Below, in pieces: positions 27,101 through 37,242 of a DNA stretch of 64,000 nt (positions are counted from its first letter, which is position 1; each line of letters begins with the position of its first letter). The position numbers were made by a program, and so were the translations under genes. Location of the stretch: NCBI GenBank assembly GCA_025353765.1, contig JANXOD010000044.1, forward strand, positions 87,979 to 151,978. The letters run 5' to 3'. Below the pieces are notes generated by a model. It saw only the letters and a list, made by a program, of their open reading frames with translations. It was not told the origin of the DNA and did not search any database. This stretch comes from Sphingobacteriales bacterium. GTDB taxonomy: Bacteria; Bacteroidota; Bacteroidia; Sphingobacteriales; Sphingobacteriaceae.

Positions 27101-28275
27101 TGCATATCTTTCAGATTAATGCGTCATACAAGCCCGCTTATATTTACGGTGGCCCTACTATGTCTGTTTCCAAACTGAGTGAAGAACTGGTAAAAGCGGG
27201 ACAAGATGTTAGCGTTTTAACTACCACTGCAAACGGACTAATCGAATTAGATTTAAAGCCAGGAGAACTTCAGTTGGTAGATAATGTACCCGTAATTTAC
27301 TTTAAACGCCTAACTAAAGATCATTCCCATTTCTCTCCTGCTTTATTTAGTCATTTATTTAAGAAGCTTAACAAATCAATAAACCAGCAAATTATTCACA
27401 TCCACGCCTGGTGGAATTTAGTATCTATGATTTCCTGCTTTATCTCTTTGTGGAAACAAAAACAGGTAATACTATCGCCACGAGGAACATTAAGCAGCTA
27501 TTCTTTTAAAAATAGAAGTAGTATATTAAAGAATACCTTCCATACCCTGGCTGGCAAACACCTATTAAAACGTTGCCATTTTCATGTAACCAGTGAAAAA
27601 GAAAAACAAGATATTCTCAATCTGTTAATCCCAAAAAGCATAACAGTGATCCCAAATTTTGTACGGTTAGAAGCTGAAAGTGCTATTTGTAAAACCGAAC
27701 AAGTTTCACAAAATGAATCTCAAATCTCAAATCCCATTAAACTTCTCTTCCTATCCCGCATTGAAGAAAAAAAAGGATTAGATCTTCTGTTTAATGCATT
27801 GGTAAACTTTCATATCCCATATACGTTAACAGTTGCTGGAAGTGGCCATTCAGAGTATATCGTTCAACTAAAACAGCTTGCTTCAAAATTGGGTATAGAC
27901 CAACATATAGCGTGGATTGGCCAACAGGGATCAGAGAAAAAATTCAGTATTTTACATTGCCATGATCTGCTTGTACTTCCTTCTCATGACGAAAATTTTG
28001 CCAATGTGGTGATTGAAAGTTTATCAGTAGGGACTGCTGTACTCATTAGCAAAAAAGTGGGGCTTGCAGATTATGTAGCAAAACACGATCTTGGGTGGAT
28101 AAGTGATATTACTGCAGTTGAATTAAGACAAACAATTGATATCGCCAGCAAAGATTTCGAGAAAAGAGAATTGATCCGGCAGAATGCTCCACAAAAAATC
28201 AGGAATGACTTTAATGATGATCAATTAGTTAAACGTTATATAGAAATGTACGAAACAGCACTTGCTAATTCTTAA
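27100..28275 (+). CDS. Glycosyltransferase, GT4-like, in exosortase/Wzy-like module
   Basis: The 391-residue GT-B protein has the N-terminus PAYIYGGPTMSVSKLSEELVKAG and the donor motif DENFANVVIESLSVGTAVLIS. Start ATG 27100 shares one base with the preceding TAA. As I recall, NCBI protein naming includes an XrtY-associated glycosyltransferase found beside Wzy-like and exosortase genes, and this gene's position fits that. I cannot verify the assignment from sequence alone. It may elongate the polysaccharide handled by the Wzy-like proteins. Confidence 0.87.
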   Translation: MHIFQINASYKPAYIYGGPTMSVSKLSEELVKAGQDVSVLTTTANGLIELDLKPGELQLVDNVPVIYFKRLTKDHSHFSPALFSHLFKKLNKSINQQIIHIHAWWNLVSMISCFISLWKQKQVILSPRGTLSSYSFKNRSSILKNTFHTLAGKHLLKRCHFHVTSEKEKQDILNLLIPKSITVIPNFVRLEAESAICKTEQVSQNESQISNPIKLLFLSRIEEKKGLDLLFNALVNFHIPYTLTVAGSGHSEYIVQLKQLASKLGIDQHIAWIGQQGSEKKFSILHCHDLLVLPSHDENFANVVIESLSVGTAVLISKKVGLADYVAKHDLGWISDITAVELRQTIDIASKDFEKRELIRQNAPQKIRNDFNDDQLVKRYIEMYETALANS

Positions 28276-28317
28276 ATTATTATTACATATAGTTACTTAG
28301 TTCATCTAAATCAATAA

Positions 28318-28947
28318 ATGTCTGATTATCGCGATTATGGTTTTCCCGGAGAGGAATCCACTCATGCACATGCTTATTTACAGCAGCCTTTAGTGCAATT
28401 GCTAAATAAGGATTTAAAACCATGCATTCTCGACCTTGGTTGCGGAAATGGATCCTTAGTGAGATTTTTATTAAACAAGGGCTTTGATGCATATGGAACC
28501 GATGCTTCTGAAGAGGGAATCCGTATTGCCAAAAATCTGCATCCTGATCGTTTTGCATTACAGGATTTATCTACAGATGATCTGCCATCTTTATTAGCTG
28601 ATATTTCTTTTAATACAATTATTTCCACGGAAGTGATTGAGCATTTATATAATCCACGTAAGTTTATAACCTTTTGCAAAACAATACTCATTAAAAGCGG
28701 TGGCGATCTGATCATTTCCACACCATATCATGGATATTTAAAAAACCTATCTCTTAGTCTTATCGGTTATTGGGATAAGCATTTGGATCCGCTTTGGGAT
28801 GGAGGGCATATTAAAATGTGGTCAAAAAACACCTTAACTCTTTTACTGGAAGAACAAGGATTTAAGGTTAGCAATTTCATTGGCTGTGGCCGTTATCCCT
28901 ATCTTTGGAAATCAATGATGATTAAAGCAACTTTAGCCCATGCCTGA
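28318..28947 (+). CDS. Class I SAM-dependent methyltransferase
   Basis: The Methyltransf_11/23-type motif I is ILDLGCGNGS (37-46), followed by an acidic loop (YGTDASEEG) and TEVIEHLYNPRKF later. At 209 residues it is a single-domain enzyme related to UbiG-like and sugar or lipid methyltransferases. It is unlike the four FkbM enzymes upstream. Its location between the GT4 gene and the exosortase gene suggests modification of the same glycan. It overlaps the next gene by 8 nt. Confidence 0.87.
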   Translation: MSDYRDYGFPGEESTHAHAYLQQPLVQLLNKDLKPCILDLGCGNGSLVRFLLNKGFDAYGTDASEEGIRIAKNLHPDRFALQDLSTDDLPSLLADISFNTIISTEVIEHLYNPRKFITFCKTILIKSGGDLIISTPYHGYLKNLSLSLIGYWDKHLDPLWDGGHIKMWSKNTLTLLLEEQGFKVSNFIGCGRYPYLWKSMMIKATLAHA

Positions 28948-29812
28948 TTTCTCTTTCATTATTTTAACCTATAATGAAGAGCAACATCTGCCCCGCTTGC
29001 TCGAATCTATAAAAATACTTAATGCTAATACATATATATTAGATTCCGGCAGTACGGATCAAACCTTAACTATCTGCAAACAATATGGAGTTCATATAGC
29101 ATATCACGCTTTTGAAAATCATCCCAAACAATGGGATACTGCTTTAAAAATATTTACCATAAATACCCCATGGATTATCGGACTCGATGCTGACCAAATT
29201 GTAACACCTGAATTATTGGTACAGCTTCAGAATTTCAAAACTGAAGATTATTCAGATGTAAATGGTATATACTTTAACCGGAAAAACTATTTTAAAGGGA
29301 AGTGGTTAAAATATGGTGGTTACTACCCTAAATATTTATTGAAAATGTTTAGATATGGCATAGGATATTCGGATCTGAACGAAAATATGGATCATCGGTT
29401 TATTGTTCCCGGTAAATCCATCATTTGGAAAAAGGGGCATATTCTGGAAGAAAATCTGAAAGAGAACAAGATCAGTTTTTGGATTGATAAACATAATCGC
29501 TATAGTGATTTGGTGGCTGATGAGGAAATAGAACGTTTGCTAAACAACCGAAATCAAACTATTGTACCACGTTTTTGGGGTTTACCCGATGAACGGATTG
29601 CCTGGCTAAAAAGATTGTGGTGGAAACTTCCCCATTTTTTACGCCCCTTCTTATACTTTTTTTACAGGATGATTTTCCAATTAGGCATATTGGATGGAAG
29701 AACAGGTATCTTATTCCACTTTTTACAGGGATTCTGGTTTCGCATTATTGTTGACGTAAAGATTGCTGAGAAATTAAAACAAATTAAAAGCCATACTAAA
29801 ATTAATACCTGA
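28940..29812 (+). CDS. Glycosyltransferase family 2, WaaE/KdtX-like
   Basis: The N-terminus FSFIILTYNEEQHLPRLLESI and the early DSGSTDQT are typical of the GT2 subgroup that includes lipopolysaccharide-core glucosyltransferases (WaaE/KdtX). GLDADQ serves as the acidic motif near residue 83. It has 290 residues with hydrophobic stretches near the C-terminus. The subgroup often acts on lipid-linked acceptors. It overlaps the methyltransferase gene by 8 nt and lies 65 nt before the exosortase gene. Confidence 0.87.
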   Translation: MPDFSFIILTYNEEQHLPRLLESIKILNANTYILDSGSTDQTLTICKQYGVHIAYHAFENHPKQWDTALKIFTINTPWIIGLDADQIVTPELLVQLQNFKTEDYSDVNGIYFNRKNYFKGKWLKYGGYYPKYLLKMFRYGIGYSDLNENMDHRFIVPGKSIIWKKGHILEENLKENKISFWIDKHNRYSDLVADEEIERLLNNRNQTIVPRFWGLPDERIAWLKRLWWKLPHFLRPFLYFFYRMIFQLGILDGRTGILFHFLQGFWFRIIVDVKIAEKLKQIKSHTKINT

Positions 29813-29877
29813 ACTAATACAGGTTTGAGAAGTAATTTCACTTAGAATATTTAACTTGCTCCCATTATCTAAATGCC

Positions 29878-30477
29878 TTGAACAAAATCCTATACTGGTA
29901 TAAAAATCCAACATACCGCTTTCTAGTCTTATTTTTGACGGGATTTTTATTGCTGTATTATTTCAACCTCTTTTTCATCGGAATAACTTCACCAGGGAAT
30001 TACTATAGTAGTTTTTTAAATCAGCATTTAAATTATATTCGTGGATTGAGGGATCTGTTGCTACAAATCATATCAAAAATATTAACGATACAGGGTTATA
30101 AAGTTTATACTTCAGACTATACCCTTCATGCGATGAATATAGGAGGCTTTAATATTGTTTACAGCTGTTTAGGCTTTGGGGTGATGAGCTTTTTTACCGC
30201 GTTTGTAATAGCCTGGCCTGGCAAACCTGTTAAAAACAAGATTTTTTTTATAATAGCAGGTATTGCAATTATACAATTGCTAAACATTACAAGGTTTATA
30301 TTAATTACGTTATATTTTAATAAAATTTTGTTTTTAGGAATAAACCATCATACTTTATTTAATCTTATTTTATATTTCATCCTTATGGTGGTGATATATG
30401 TTTGGATAAATTCTCCAAAAAAGAAACATAATAATTCTCCTGATGTTGAAGCAAACACAGCTCAAAAAAAAATTTAA
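29878..30477 (+). CDS. Exosortase/archaeosortase-family membrane protease-transpeptidase
   Basis: The 199-residue protein is almost entirely hydrophobic helices. It keeps the family's catalytic positions: Cys97 in VYSCLGFG, Arg139 in NITRF and His157 or His158 in INHHTLF. Exosortases cleave C-terminal sorting signals and attach or release the protein; they commonly sit in exopolysaccharide loci. The neighbouring Wzy-like and GT4 genes match the arrangement I recall for the bacteroidetal XrtY type. No protein in the window has a recognisable matching sorting tail. The start is TTG at 29878; the upstream ATG at 29873 is out of frame. Confidence 0.82.
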   Translation: MNKILYWYKNPTYRFLVLFLTGFLLLYYFNLFFIGITSPGNYYSSFLNQHLNYIRGLRDLLLQIISKILTIQGYKVYTSDYTLHAMNIGGFNIVYSCLGFGVMSFFTAFVIAWPGKPVKNKIFFIIAGIAIIQLLNITRFILITLYFNKILFLGINHHTLFNLILYFILMVVIYVWINSPKKKHNNSPDVEANTAQKKI

Positions 30478-31000
30478 CACAAAAGACTATAGCATCGACG
30501 CTTCTGCCTTTAAAATAGCATCCTGGTATTTTGTGAGTACACTTTTTTTCCGTTCCGGCATTATACCCTTCAGTACTATTCTTGTAGCTATTCTAAAAAT
30601 GTATGGTGCAAAAATTGGTAAAGATGTTAGGGTAAAGCCTTATACCAATATAAAGTATCCATGGAAACTTATTGTTGGTGACCATACTTGGATTGGAGAA
30701 CATTGTTGGATTGAGAATCTCGCCATGGTAACACTCGGTAGCAATGTATGTCTTTCCCAGGGATCTATGTTATTAACCGGCAATCATGATTACAAAAAAG
30801 TATCATTTGATCTCATAACGCAACCTATAATTATAGAAGATGGCGTTTGGATTGGCGCTAAAGCGATGGTTTGTCCTGGCATACATGCAGCCTCACATGC
30901 TATTTTATCTGTTAGTTCTGTGGCAACTAAAAATATGGATGCTTATTCCATTTACCAGGGAAATCCGGCTGTTAAGGTTAGGGACAGAGTTATTGAATGA
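30443..31000 (+). CDS. wcaF: WcaF-like O-acetyltransferase (left-handed beta helix)
   Basis: The 185-residue protein belongs to the hexapeptide-repeat acetyltransferases. Imperfect hexad repeats run from about residue 50 to 175 (GAKIGKDV, WIGEHCWIE, WIGAKAMVCPG), with the GNHDY segment in which histidine is the usual catalytic base. The N-terminus (FNTKDYSIDASAFKIASWYFV) is that of the colanic-acid WcaF group. It would O-acetylate a sugar of the polymer with acetyl-CoA. It overlaps the exosortase gene by 35 nt, longer than other overlaps here. It is the last gene of the polysaccharide locus. Confidence 0.9.
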   Translation: MLKQTQLKKKFNTKDYSIDASAFKIASWYFVSTLFFRSGIIPFSTILVAILKMYGAKIGKDVRVKPYTNIKYPWKLIVGDHTWIGEHCWIENLAMVTLGSNVCLSQGSMLLTGNHDYKKVSFDLITQPIIIEDGVWIGAKAMVCPGIHAASHAILSVSSVATKNMDAYSIYQGNPAVKVRDRVIE

Positions 31001-31059
31001 AAGAAGTATGAAAGGAGGAAATGATCTAATTAGCTCCCCCAATAATTCAACACACAACA

Positions 31060-32055
31060 TCACTCATTAATTACCTTCCAAAGCAAATCTTTTAGTCCAA
31101 GTAATCCTTTCTGCGCAACTGATGAAATAAAAATAGCTGGTATTTCAGGAAGATCTTTTTTCATTTCATCTGCTAACTCCTCATCCAGCAAATCTGTTTT
31201 TGTAATAGCCAAAACACGGGGCTTATGCATTAGTTCGGGATTATATTGCTCCAGTTCATTTAATAATATCCCATATTCTTCCCGTATAGTTCTACTGGTA
31301 TCTGCAGGAACCATAAATAATAAAACAGAGTTTCGTTCAATATGCCTTAAAAAACGAATTCCTAATCCTTTACCTTGCGATGCTCCTTCTATAATTCCCG
31401 GAATATCCGCCATTACAAAAGATTTATTATCCCGGTAGGAAACAATGCCCAAATTTGGAACCAGCGTTGTAAAAGCATAATCTGCAATCTCTGGTTTTGC
31501 TGCCGATAGTACAGAAAGCAATGTTGATTTGCCTGCATTTGGAAAACCTACCAAACCTACATCAGCTAGGATCTTTAACTCCAAAACCATCCACTCCTCT
31601 TTTCCATCTTCACCAGGTTGAGAATAACGCGGCGTTTGCTTTGTGGATGTTTTAAAATGCCAGTTTCCTAAACCGCCTTTACCGCCGGGAGTTAGTATTT
31701 TAGTTTCTCCATCTTTCGTGATCTCGAAAAGTATTTCTCCTGTTTCGGAGCTTCTGGCAATAGTGCCCAGAGGTACTTCTAATATTTCATCATTCCCTGT
31801 TCTGCCAGATTTCTGCCCACTAGAACCAGGAAAACCATTCTCTGCAATAATGTGTTTGCGATATTTTAAGTGTAGCAGTGTCCATAGCTGGCTGTTCCCT
31901 TTTAATATCACATGCCCCCCCCGACCACCATCTCCACCATCCGGGCCACCTTTAGATGTTAAAATATCCCTATGCAAATGCGAGGATCCTGCACCGCCAT
32001 GCCCCGATCGACAGCATATTTTTACATAATCTACAAAATTAGAACCCTGAGACAT
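31060..32055 (-). CDS. obgE: Obg-family GTPase ObgE/CgtA
   Basis: An N-terminal glycine-rich Obg domain (residues 5-160, [12 protein letters not shown]) is followed by a G domain with P-loop [10 protein letters not shown] (169-178), DIPG (217-220) and TKTD. The 331-residue length and absence of a C-terminal OCT domain match the form common in Bacteroidota. The family is essential in ribosome maturation and growth control. It converges with the polysaccharide locus, leaving a 59-nt gap, and lies downstream of adk on the same strand. Confidence 0.97.
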   Translation of the reverse strand: MSQGSNFVDYVKICCRSGHGGAGSSHLHRDILTSKGGPDGGDGGRGGHVILKGNSQLWTLLHLKYRKHIIAENGFPGSSGQKSGRTGNDEILEVPLGTIARSSETGEILFEITKDGETKILTPGGKGGLGNWHFKTSTKQTPRYSQPGEDGKEEWMVLELKILADVGLVGFPNAGKSTLLSVLSAAKPEIADYAFTTLVPNLGIVSYRDNKSFVMADIPGIIEGASQGKGLGIRFLRHIERNSVLLFMVPADTSRTIREEYGILLNELEQYNPELMHKPRVLAITKTDLLDEELADEMKKDLPEIPAIFISSVAQKGLLGLKDLLWKVINE

Positions 32056-32079
32056 TTTAATTGAATTAAGTTGGCGTGC

Positions 32080-32121
32080 TTACAAAAATAAAAAAGCGGA
32101 AGATAAATCTCTGCCGCTTTT
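32080..32121 (-). terminator. Rho-independent terminator after adk
   Basis: On the minus strand, AAAAGCGG and CCGCTTTT (bases 32114-32121 and 32092-32099) pair around an inner AGAT/ATCT helix. A T-rich run follows (32080-32095). It lies 22 nt past the adk stop and before obgE, so obgE probably has its own promoter. Confidence 0.75.
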
Positions 32122-32142
32122 CTGGATACTTTAAAATTTGGT

Positions 32143-32715
32143 TTAAAACTGGTCAATCACATTACCAATCGATGAAAATATCTCATCAATAGTTCCTATG
32201 CCATTTATGCTTGTGAATTTATTCTGCTCTTTATAATAATTGGCTACCGGAGTAGTTTTGGAATTATATTCAACTATACGATTATGTATTACTTCCGGAT
32301 TTGCATCATCAGGGCGGCCTGATTGCTTACCTCTCATAAGTAAACGCTTTTCTAATTCATCATCATTTACCTCTAAAGCAATCATTCCTGAAATGGAAGA
32401 AGATTTTGTTTCTAAAAGTTCATCTAAAGCTTCTGCCTGTGCTACTGTTCTGGGAAAACCATCAAAAATAAATCCCTTAGCATTCGGATTAGAATCTAGT
32501 TTATTGCTGATCATGCGAATAACTACTTCATCCGGCACCAACATTCCCTGATTCATCAATTTTTTAGCTTCACCGCCCAGAGTTGTGCCCTGTGCAATTT
32601 CACTTCTAAGAATATCACCTGTAGATAAATGAACTAACTGATATTTATCAATTAACTTTTGTGATTGTGTTCCTTTACCGGCGCCCGGAGGGCCAAACAA
32701 TACTAAGTTCAGCAT
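32143..32715 (-). CDS. adk: Adenylate kinase
   Basis: The P-loop is FGPPGAGKGT (7-16) and the NMP-binding region is HLSTGDILR. A short LID region follows RGKQSGRPDD. At 190 residues it is the short-LID form typical of Bacteroidota. It interconverts ATP, AMP and ADP. I start it at the ATG at 32715 (MLNLVLFGPPG) because a frame from 32751 adds 12 residues absent from the family. Confidence 0.97.
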   Translation of the reverse strand: MLNLVLFGPPGAGKGTQSQKLIDKYQLVHLSTGDILRSEIAQGTTLGGEAKKLMNQGMLVPDEVVIRMISNKLDSNPNAKGFIFDGFPRTVAQAEALDELLETKSSSISGMIALEVNDDELEKRLLMRGKQSGRPDDANPEVIHNRIVEYNSKTTPVANYYKEQNKFTSINGIGTIDEIFSSIGNVIDQF

Positions 32716-32777
32716 TCGAATTATCTTAATTTTTCTTATTGATTTAGGCAATAAGGTATGGACAGCTTCAAAATTTT

Positions 32778-32815
32778 AAAAGCCTTTCCGAAAAGGACGA
32801 AAAGGCTTTTTGTTT
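32778..32815. terminator. Hairpin between tRNA-Arg and adk
   Basis: AAAAGCCTTT (32778-32787) pairs with AAAGGCTTTT (32801-32810) around a 13-nt loop. The plus strand has a T-rich tail after it, and the minus strand reads into AAAATTTT. It lies directly past the 3' end of the minus-strand tRNA and probably terminates it. Confidence 0.65.
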
Positions 32816-32816
32816 G

Positions 32817-32893
32817 TGGTGCACGCGAAGGGAGTCGAACCCCTAACCTCCTGATCCGTAGTCAGGTGCTCTATCCAATTAAGCTACGCATGC
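32817..32893 (-). tRNA. tRNA-Arg (anticodon ACG)
   Basis: The minus strand folds as a complete cloverleaf. The seven-pair acceptor stem joins GCATGCG with CGCGTGC (one G-U), the anticodon stem CTGA/TCAG carries loop CTACGGA with anticodon ACG, and the T arm contains GGTTCGACTCC. The discriminator A is followed by an encoded CCA. It lies alone between adk and an RmlD-like gene and is followed by a hairpin terminator. Confidence 0.97.
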
Positions 32894-32966
32894 TTTTTAA
32901 TGGACTGCAAAAATATGTTTTCTTTTGAAACTAGCCTAACGTTTTTTGAAAAAACTGCCTTTTTAT

Positions 32967-33881
32967 TTAAGATTCTATTTTAGTCTTTAATTGTTTATCA
33001 ATTATAGCTAAACCTTCCCTAAAAGAATGTGGGTTATACTCAAGGTCTCGCATAGTTTTATCCAGAATAAATCCTGTTTTTTTAGGCCTTTTTGCAGTTT
33101 GATTTAAGCTATCAGACGATATCGGGTTGATCAATGATTTATCTAAACCCCAAAAATCTGCTACCTGTTCTACCAACTCCACAATGCTCATCATATCTTT
33201 GCCCGATGCATTATATATGCCGCGAGCATTATGTTTTACGGCTAATAAACAGCATTCGGCCAGGTCTTCTGCCAGAGTTGGCATTCGCCATTGATCGAAT
33301 ACTACATTAATTGGATCACCTTTTTCTAATGCACCTTTGGCCCATAGCACAATGTTGGTACGACTCATATCATTCACTATTCCATATACAATGATGGTAC
33401 GCAATATAACCCAGCGGCATGATGATTTCTGTAAAATATGCTCTGCTTCCACTTTGGTGAGGCCGTAATAACTTAAAGGATTTGGTTCATCTTCCTCTGT
33501 ATAAGGTCCATTTTCACCATCAAAGATAAAATCTGTTGATAGGTGCATCAATTGAATATCAAGTTCCTTACAAACCTCAACGAGATTTTTTACTGCATTC
33601 ACATTTAAATCATGGCAAAGTTCTTTATTATTTTCACAAGCATCTACATTGGTCATAGCAGCAGTATGAATTACGGCATGAGGATGATACAACTCTAATA
33701 CCTGTTTCACTTGGTCTGAATCACAAATATCAAGTTCTGCATAGGTATAACCATTTGCATGAAAATACCTGTTTGCACCTTTAGATGTGGCTATAAGCTC
33801 AAAATCCTGCCTCGCTAAAATTCGATCAGTTAACTTCTGCCCCAGCAATCCATTACTTCCCGTAACCAAAATTCTTTTCAT
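32967..33881 (-). CDS. RmlD-like SDR sugar-nucleotide reductase
   Basis: The extended short-chain dehydrogenase fold shows an NAD(P) motif TGSNGLLG (7-14) and an active-site Y139-G-L-T-K143. The arrangement resembles dTDP-4-dehydrorhamnose reductase RmlD (HLSTDFIFDGENGPYTEEDEPNPLSYYG). The protein has 304 residues. No rmlABC genes are nearby, so the true substrate may be another nucleotide sugar or a different ketone. It is separate from the polysaccharide locus by obgE, adk and tRNA-Arg. Confidence 0.85.
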   Translation of the reverse strand: MKRILVTGSNGLLGQKLTDRILARQDFELIATSKGANRYFHANGYTYAELDICDSDQVKQVLELYHPHAVIHTAAMTNVDACENNKELCHDLNVNAVKNLVEVCKELDIQLMHLSTDFIFDGENGPYTEEDEPNPLSYYGLTKVEAEHILQKSSCRWVILRTIIVYGIVNDMSRTNIVLWAKGALEKGDPINVVFDQWRMPTLAEDLAECCLLAVKHNARGIYNASGKDMMSIVELVEQVADFWGLDKSLINPISSDSLNQTAKRPKKTGFILDKTMRDLEYNPHSFREGLAIIDKQLKTKIES

Positions 33882-33973
33882 GCTTCAAATAAGCATATTT
33901 TCAAGGAAGCAAACAATAAAAAAGGCAATTATCTTATCGCCGGATATTTTTATCGCTACGTATTACATTTTTC

Positions 33974-34201
33974 TTATTCCGCCACTTCCCGAAAACTCCT
34001 TATAATAAGTAATCCAATAATTACTGCCCAGAGCCAGCCTTGTTCATACCAATTAGTAGTAGTTATATGTTTATTTAAACCACTATCTGTTGCATTTTGA
34101 GCATAAGCTTGGAATGTTAGTAATCCTAAAATAATTAAGCTATTCCCAACCCATTTTCCAATAGATAACACTAGTTGTTCGATCTTTCTTTTCATGTGCA
34201 T
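33974..34201 (-). CDS. Small membrane protein of unknown function
   Basis: This 75-residue protein begins with a basic then hydrophobic segment ending AYAQNA, like a signal peptide cleaved near residue 35. It ends with a second hydrophobic helix (WLWAVIIGLLII) and the polar tail RSFREVAE. I do not recognise a family. The start could be 34201 or the ATG at 34195. It lies between the RmlD-like gene and the atpD promoter with no evident operon partner. The coding call rests on the clean two-segment topology. Confidence 0.6.
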   Translation of the reverse strand: MHMKRKIEQLVLSIGKWVGNSLIILGLLTFQAYAQNATDSGLNKHITTTNWYEQGWLWAVIIGLLIIRSFREVAE

Positions 34202-34434
34202 TCTTCTGATATATGATATCCAAACAATTTCTACATGATTTAGTTCTAATATATTTAAATGATATAATAATCTTGGCTTTTGCTGATTTATATTGGTTGG
34301 AATATTGATGACTAATGGGTAATATTTAAGAAATCCGTTTGGAAAATCAATCCTTCATTCATTTCTGTATTCTCTCCTTCAATTCTTCTCTCCTTCCTAT
34401 TTTAATTGAGACATAAAATACTTTTCATTAAGTG
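34202..34434. other. AT-rich intergenic region upstream of atpD
   Basis: Part of a 331-nt gap between the small membrane protein gene and atpD. I see no further open frame, repeat or RNA fold of note apart from the atpD promoter at its right end. Confidence 0.5.
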
Positions 34435-34464
34435 TTTGATTTTTGGTGATAAAACGTATTTTTG
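34435..34464 (+). promoter_or_regulatory. Bacteroidota-type promoter for atpD
   Basis: TTTG at 34435-34438 and TATTTTTG at 34457-34464 fit the -33 TTTG and -7 TAnnTTTG boxes with an 18-nt spacer. Transcription would start near 34470, leaving a leader of roughly 64 nt before atpD. Confidence 0.6.
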
Positions 34465-34529
34465 CAGACCCAAATAGCCTCTATAAAATAGGTGCAAATT
34501 TTGATTATATAAGTATTACCTCAAAATAA

Positions 34530-36038
<1,509 letters not shown>

Positions 36039-36138
36039 TTAGTAGCAAGTATTTAGTAGCAAGCCCTAAGTATATAAAAACAACTAACAACTATGGCCTA
36101 CAAGCAGTCTTGATACTTGATACCAGTTACTCGATACC
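36039..36138. repeat. Intergenic repeat element copy A (between atpD and atpC)
   Basis: Contains TTAGTAGCAAGTATTTAGTA (36039-36058), an AACAACTAACAAC-like segment, and CTTGATACTTGATACC (36109-36124). The same modules recur at 46403-46494. The first part matches the reverse complement of the other copy's TTGATAC module at about 27 of 35 bases. Confidence 0.6.
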
Positions 36139-36147
36139 CAATAAAAA

Positions 36148-36393
36148 ATGAAATTAGAAATATTAACTCCCGATAAAACAGTATACGAAGGTGAGGTTAC
36201 GTCGGTAACCGTGCCAGGTACAATGGGTGCATTTGAGGTTTTAAAAGACCATGCTCCTATTATATCTACTTTGGAACATGGAAAGGTAATGGTTAGAGCA
36301 AGTACTGGTTTTGAAACCTTTATAATTAAGGGTGGTGTTGTTGAAGTATTAGAAAATAAAATTATAGTTTTAGCCGAAGGCATAGAATCTTAA
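36148..36393 (+). CDS. atpC: F1 ATP synthase epsilon subunit (short form)
   Basis: Only the N-terminal beta-sandwich of the family is present (MKLEILTPDKTVYEGEVTSVTVPGT onward). The protein has 81 residues, whereas E. coli epsilon has about 139 including two C-terminal inhibitory helices. This short form is common in Bacteroidota and is not a truncation: a clean stop is followed by a strong terminator. It connects the F1 rotor to the c-ring. A 109-nt repeat-bearing gap separates it from atpD. Confidence 0.95.
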   Translation: MKLEILTPDKTVYEGEVTSVTVPGTMGAFEVLKDHAPIISTLEHGKVMVRASTGFETFIIKGGVVEVLENKIIVLAEGIES

Positions 36394-36414
36394 GCTAATT
36401 CATTCCTTTTTATT

Positions 36415-36455
36415 AAACGCCTGGCAGGTCCAAAATCTGCCAGGCGTTTTTGTTT
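36415..36455 (+). terminator. Rho-independent terminator after atpC
   Basis: A perfect 13-bp stem, AAACGCCTGGCAG with CTGCCAGGCGTTT (36415-36427 and 36437-36449), is followed by a T-rich tail. It ends the atpDC transcript. Confidence 0.9.
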
Positions 36456-36540
36456 AAATCTTGCCTGAGTACAGGATATAAAATATTCTACATATTCTTA
36501 AATAAATAGTATTTTCAAGCTGTTATTTATTCATGTCCAT

Positions 36541-37239
36541 ATGAAACAAGTTAAAGAAACCATTCAGGATGAAATAAAAAGGGAGTTTCAACTGGAACGT
36601 ATGATCTTATTCAGCGATGCCGTTTTTGCTATTGTAATTACATTAATGGCTATTGAAATTCATATACCTCAATCAGTGGGAATAAGAACTAGTGAGACGT
36701 TTTTAAAGGATTTATTCCATGTTCTGCCTGCAATATTAGCCTATACTATCAGTTTCTTTTTCATTGGTATAATATGGTCAAGGCATTTATGGGTCTTTAG
36801 TTTTTTAAAAGATTATGACAATGGTTTAATATTTAGAAATTTGCTTTTGTTATTTTTTGTCGGCTTATTCCCTTTTAGTGCATCATTAATCACACGATAT
36901 GGAGGTATCAGCGGACCATATATTGTGTATATGTCTGTAATTGTCCTATGCTTAACTGCCCAGTTAATACTTCAAACTTATATATTTAAGAAACGTCCAA
37001 ATTTAAGATATCCAGTTTCTGTAGAAAAGGAGCTTTTTCATTTATCTCAAATGAAATTTAATATTATAATTTTAGTAACAGGCGCTGCATTAACCTTTAT
37101 AACTTTCAATTACGTTCAACAAGAATATAAGGTATATACATTCATTTGGCTTTGGACGGCTGCAATTATAATGAGAATAAGACAAAAAATAGTAAAAACA
37201 AGGCATAAGAAATTAAACCCAGAAATTGCAAAAGATTAA
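36541..37239 (+). CDS. TMEM175-family potassium channel-like protein (DUF1211)
   Basis: The segment RMILFSDAVFAIVITLMAIEI (residues 20-40) contains the family's FSDAV signature in the first membrane helix. About six hydrophobic segments span 232 residues, matching the single-repeat bacterial TMEM175 channels that assemble as tetramers. A potassium-leak function is known for studied members and is inferred here. It follows the atpC terminator and converges on the next gene, leaving 3 nt. Confidence 0.88.
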   Translation: MKQVKETIQDEIKREFQLERMILFSDAVFAIVITLMAIEIHIPQSVGIRTSETFLKDLFHVLPAILAYTISFFFIGIIWSRHLWVFSFLKDYDNGLIFRNLLLLFFVGLFPFSASLITRYGGISGPYIVYMSVIVLCLTAQLILQTYIFKKRPNLRYPVSVEKELFHLSQMKFNIIILVTGAALTFITFNYVQQEYKVYTFIWLWTAAIIMRIRQKIVKTRHKKLNPEIAKD

Positions 37240-37242
37240 CCT

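Noticed and set aside
28283..28721. Minus-strand frames over the SAM methyltransferase gene
   Set aside because: They oppose a gene with a clear SAM motif.
30840..31070. Plus-strand frame at the end of wcaF
   Set aside because: It lies out of frame inside the acetyltransferase gene and runs into the obgE end without a conserved sequence.
31643..32029. Plus-strand frame over obgE
   Set aside because: Pro-rich translation is the complement of the Gly-rich Obg domain.
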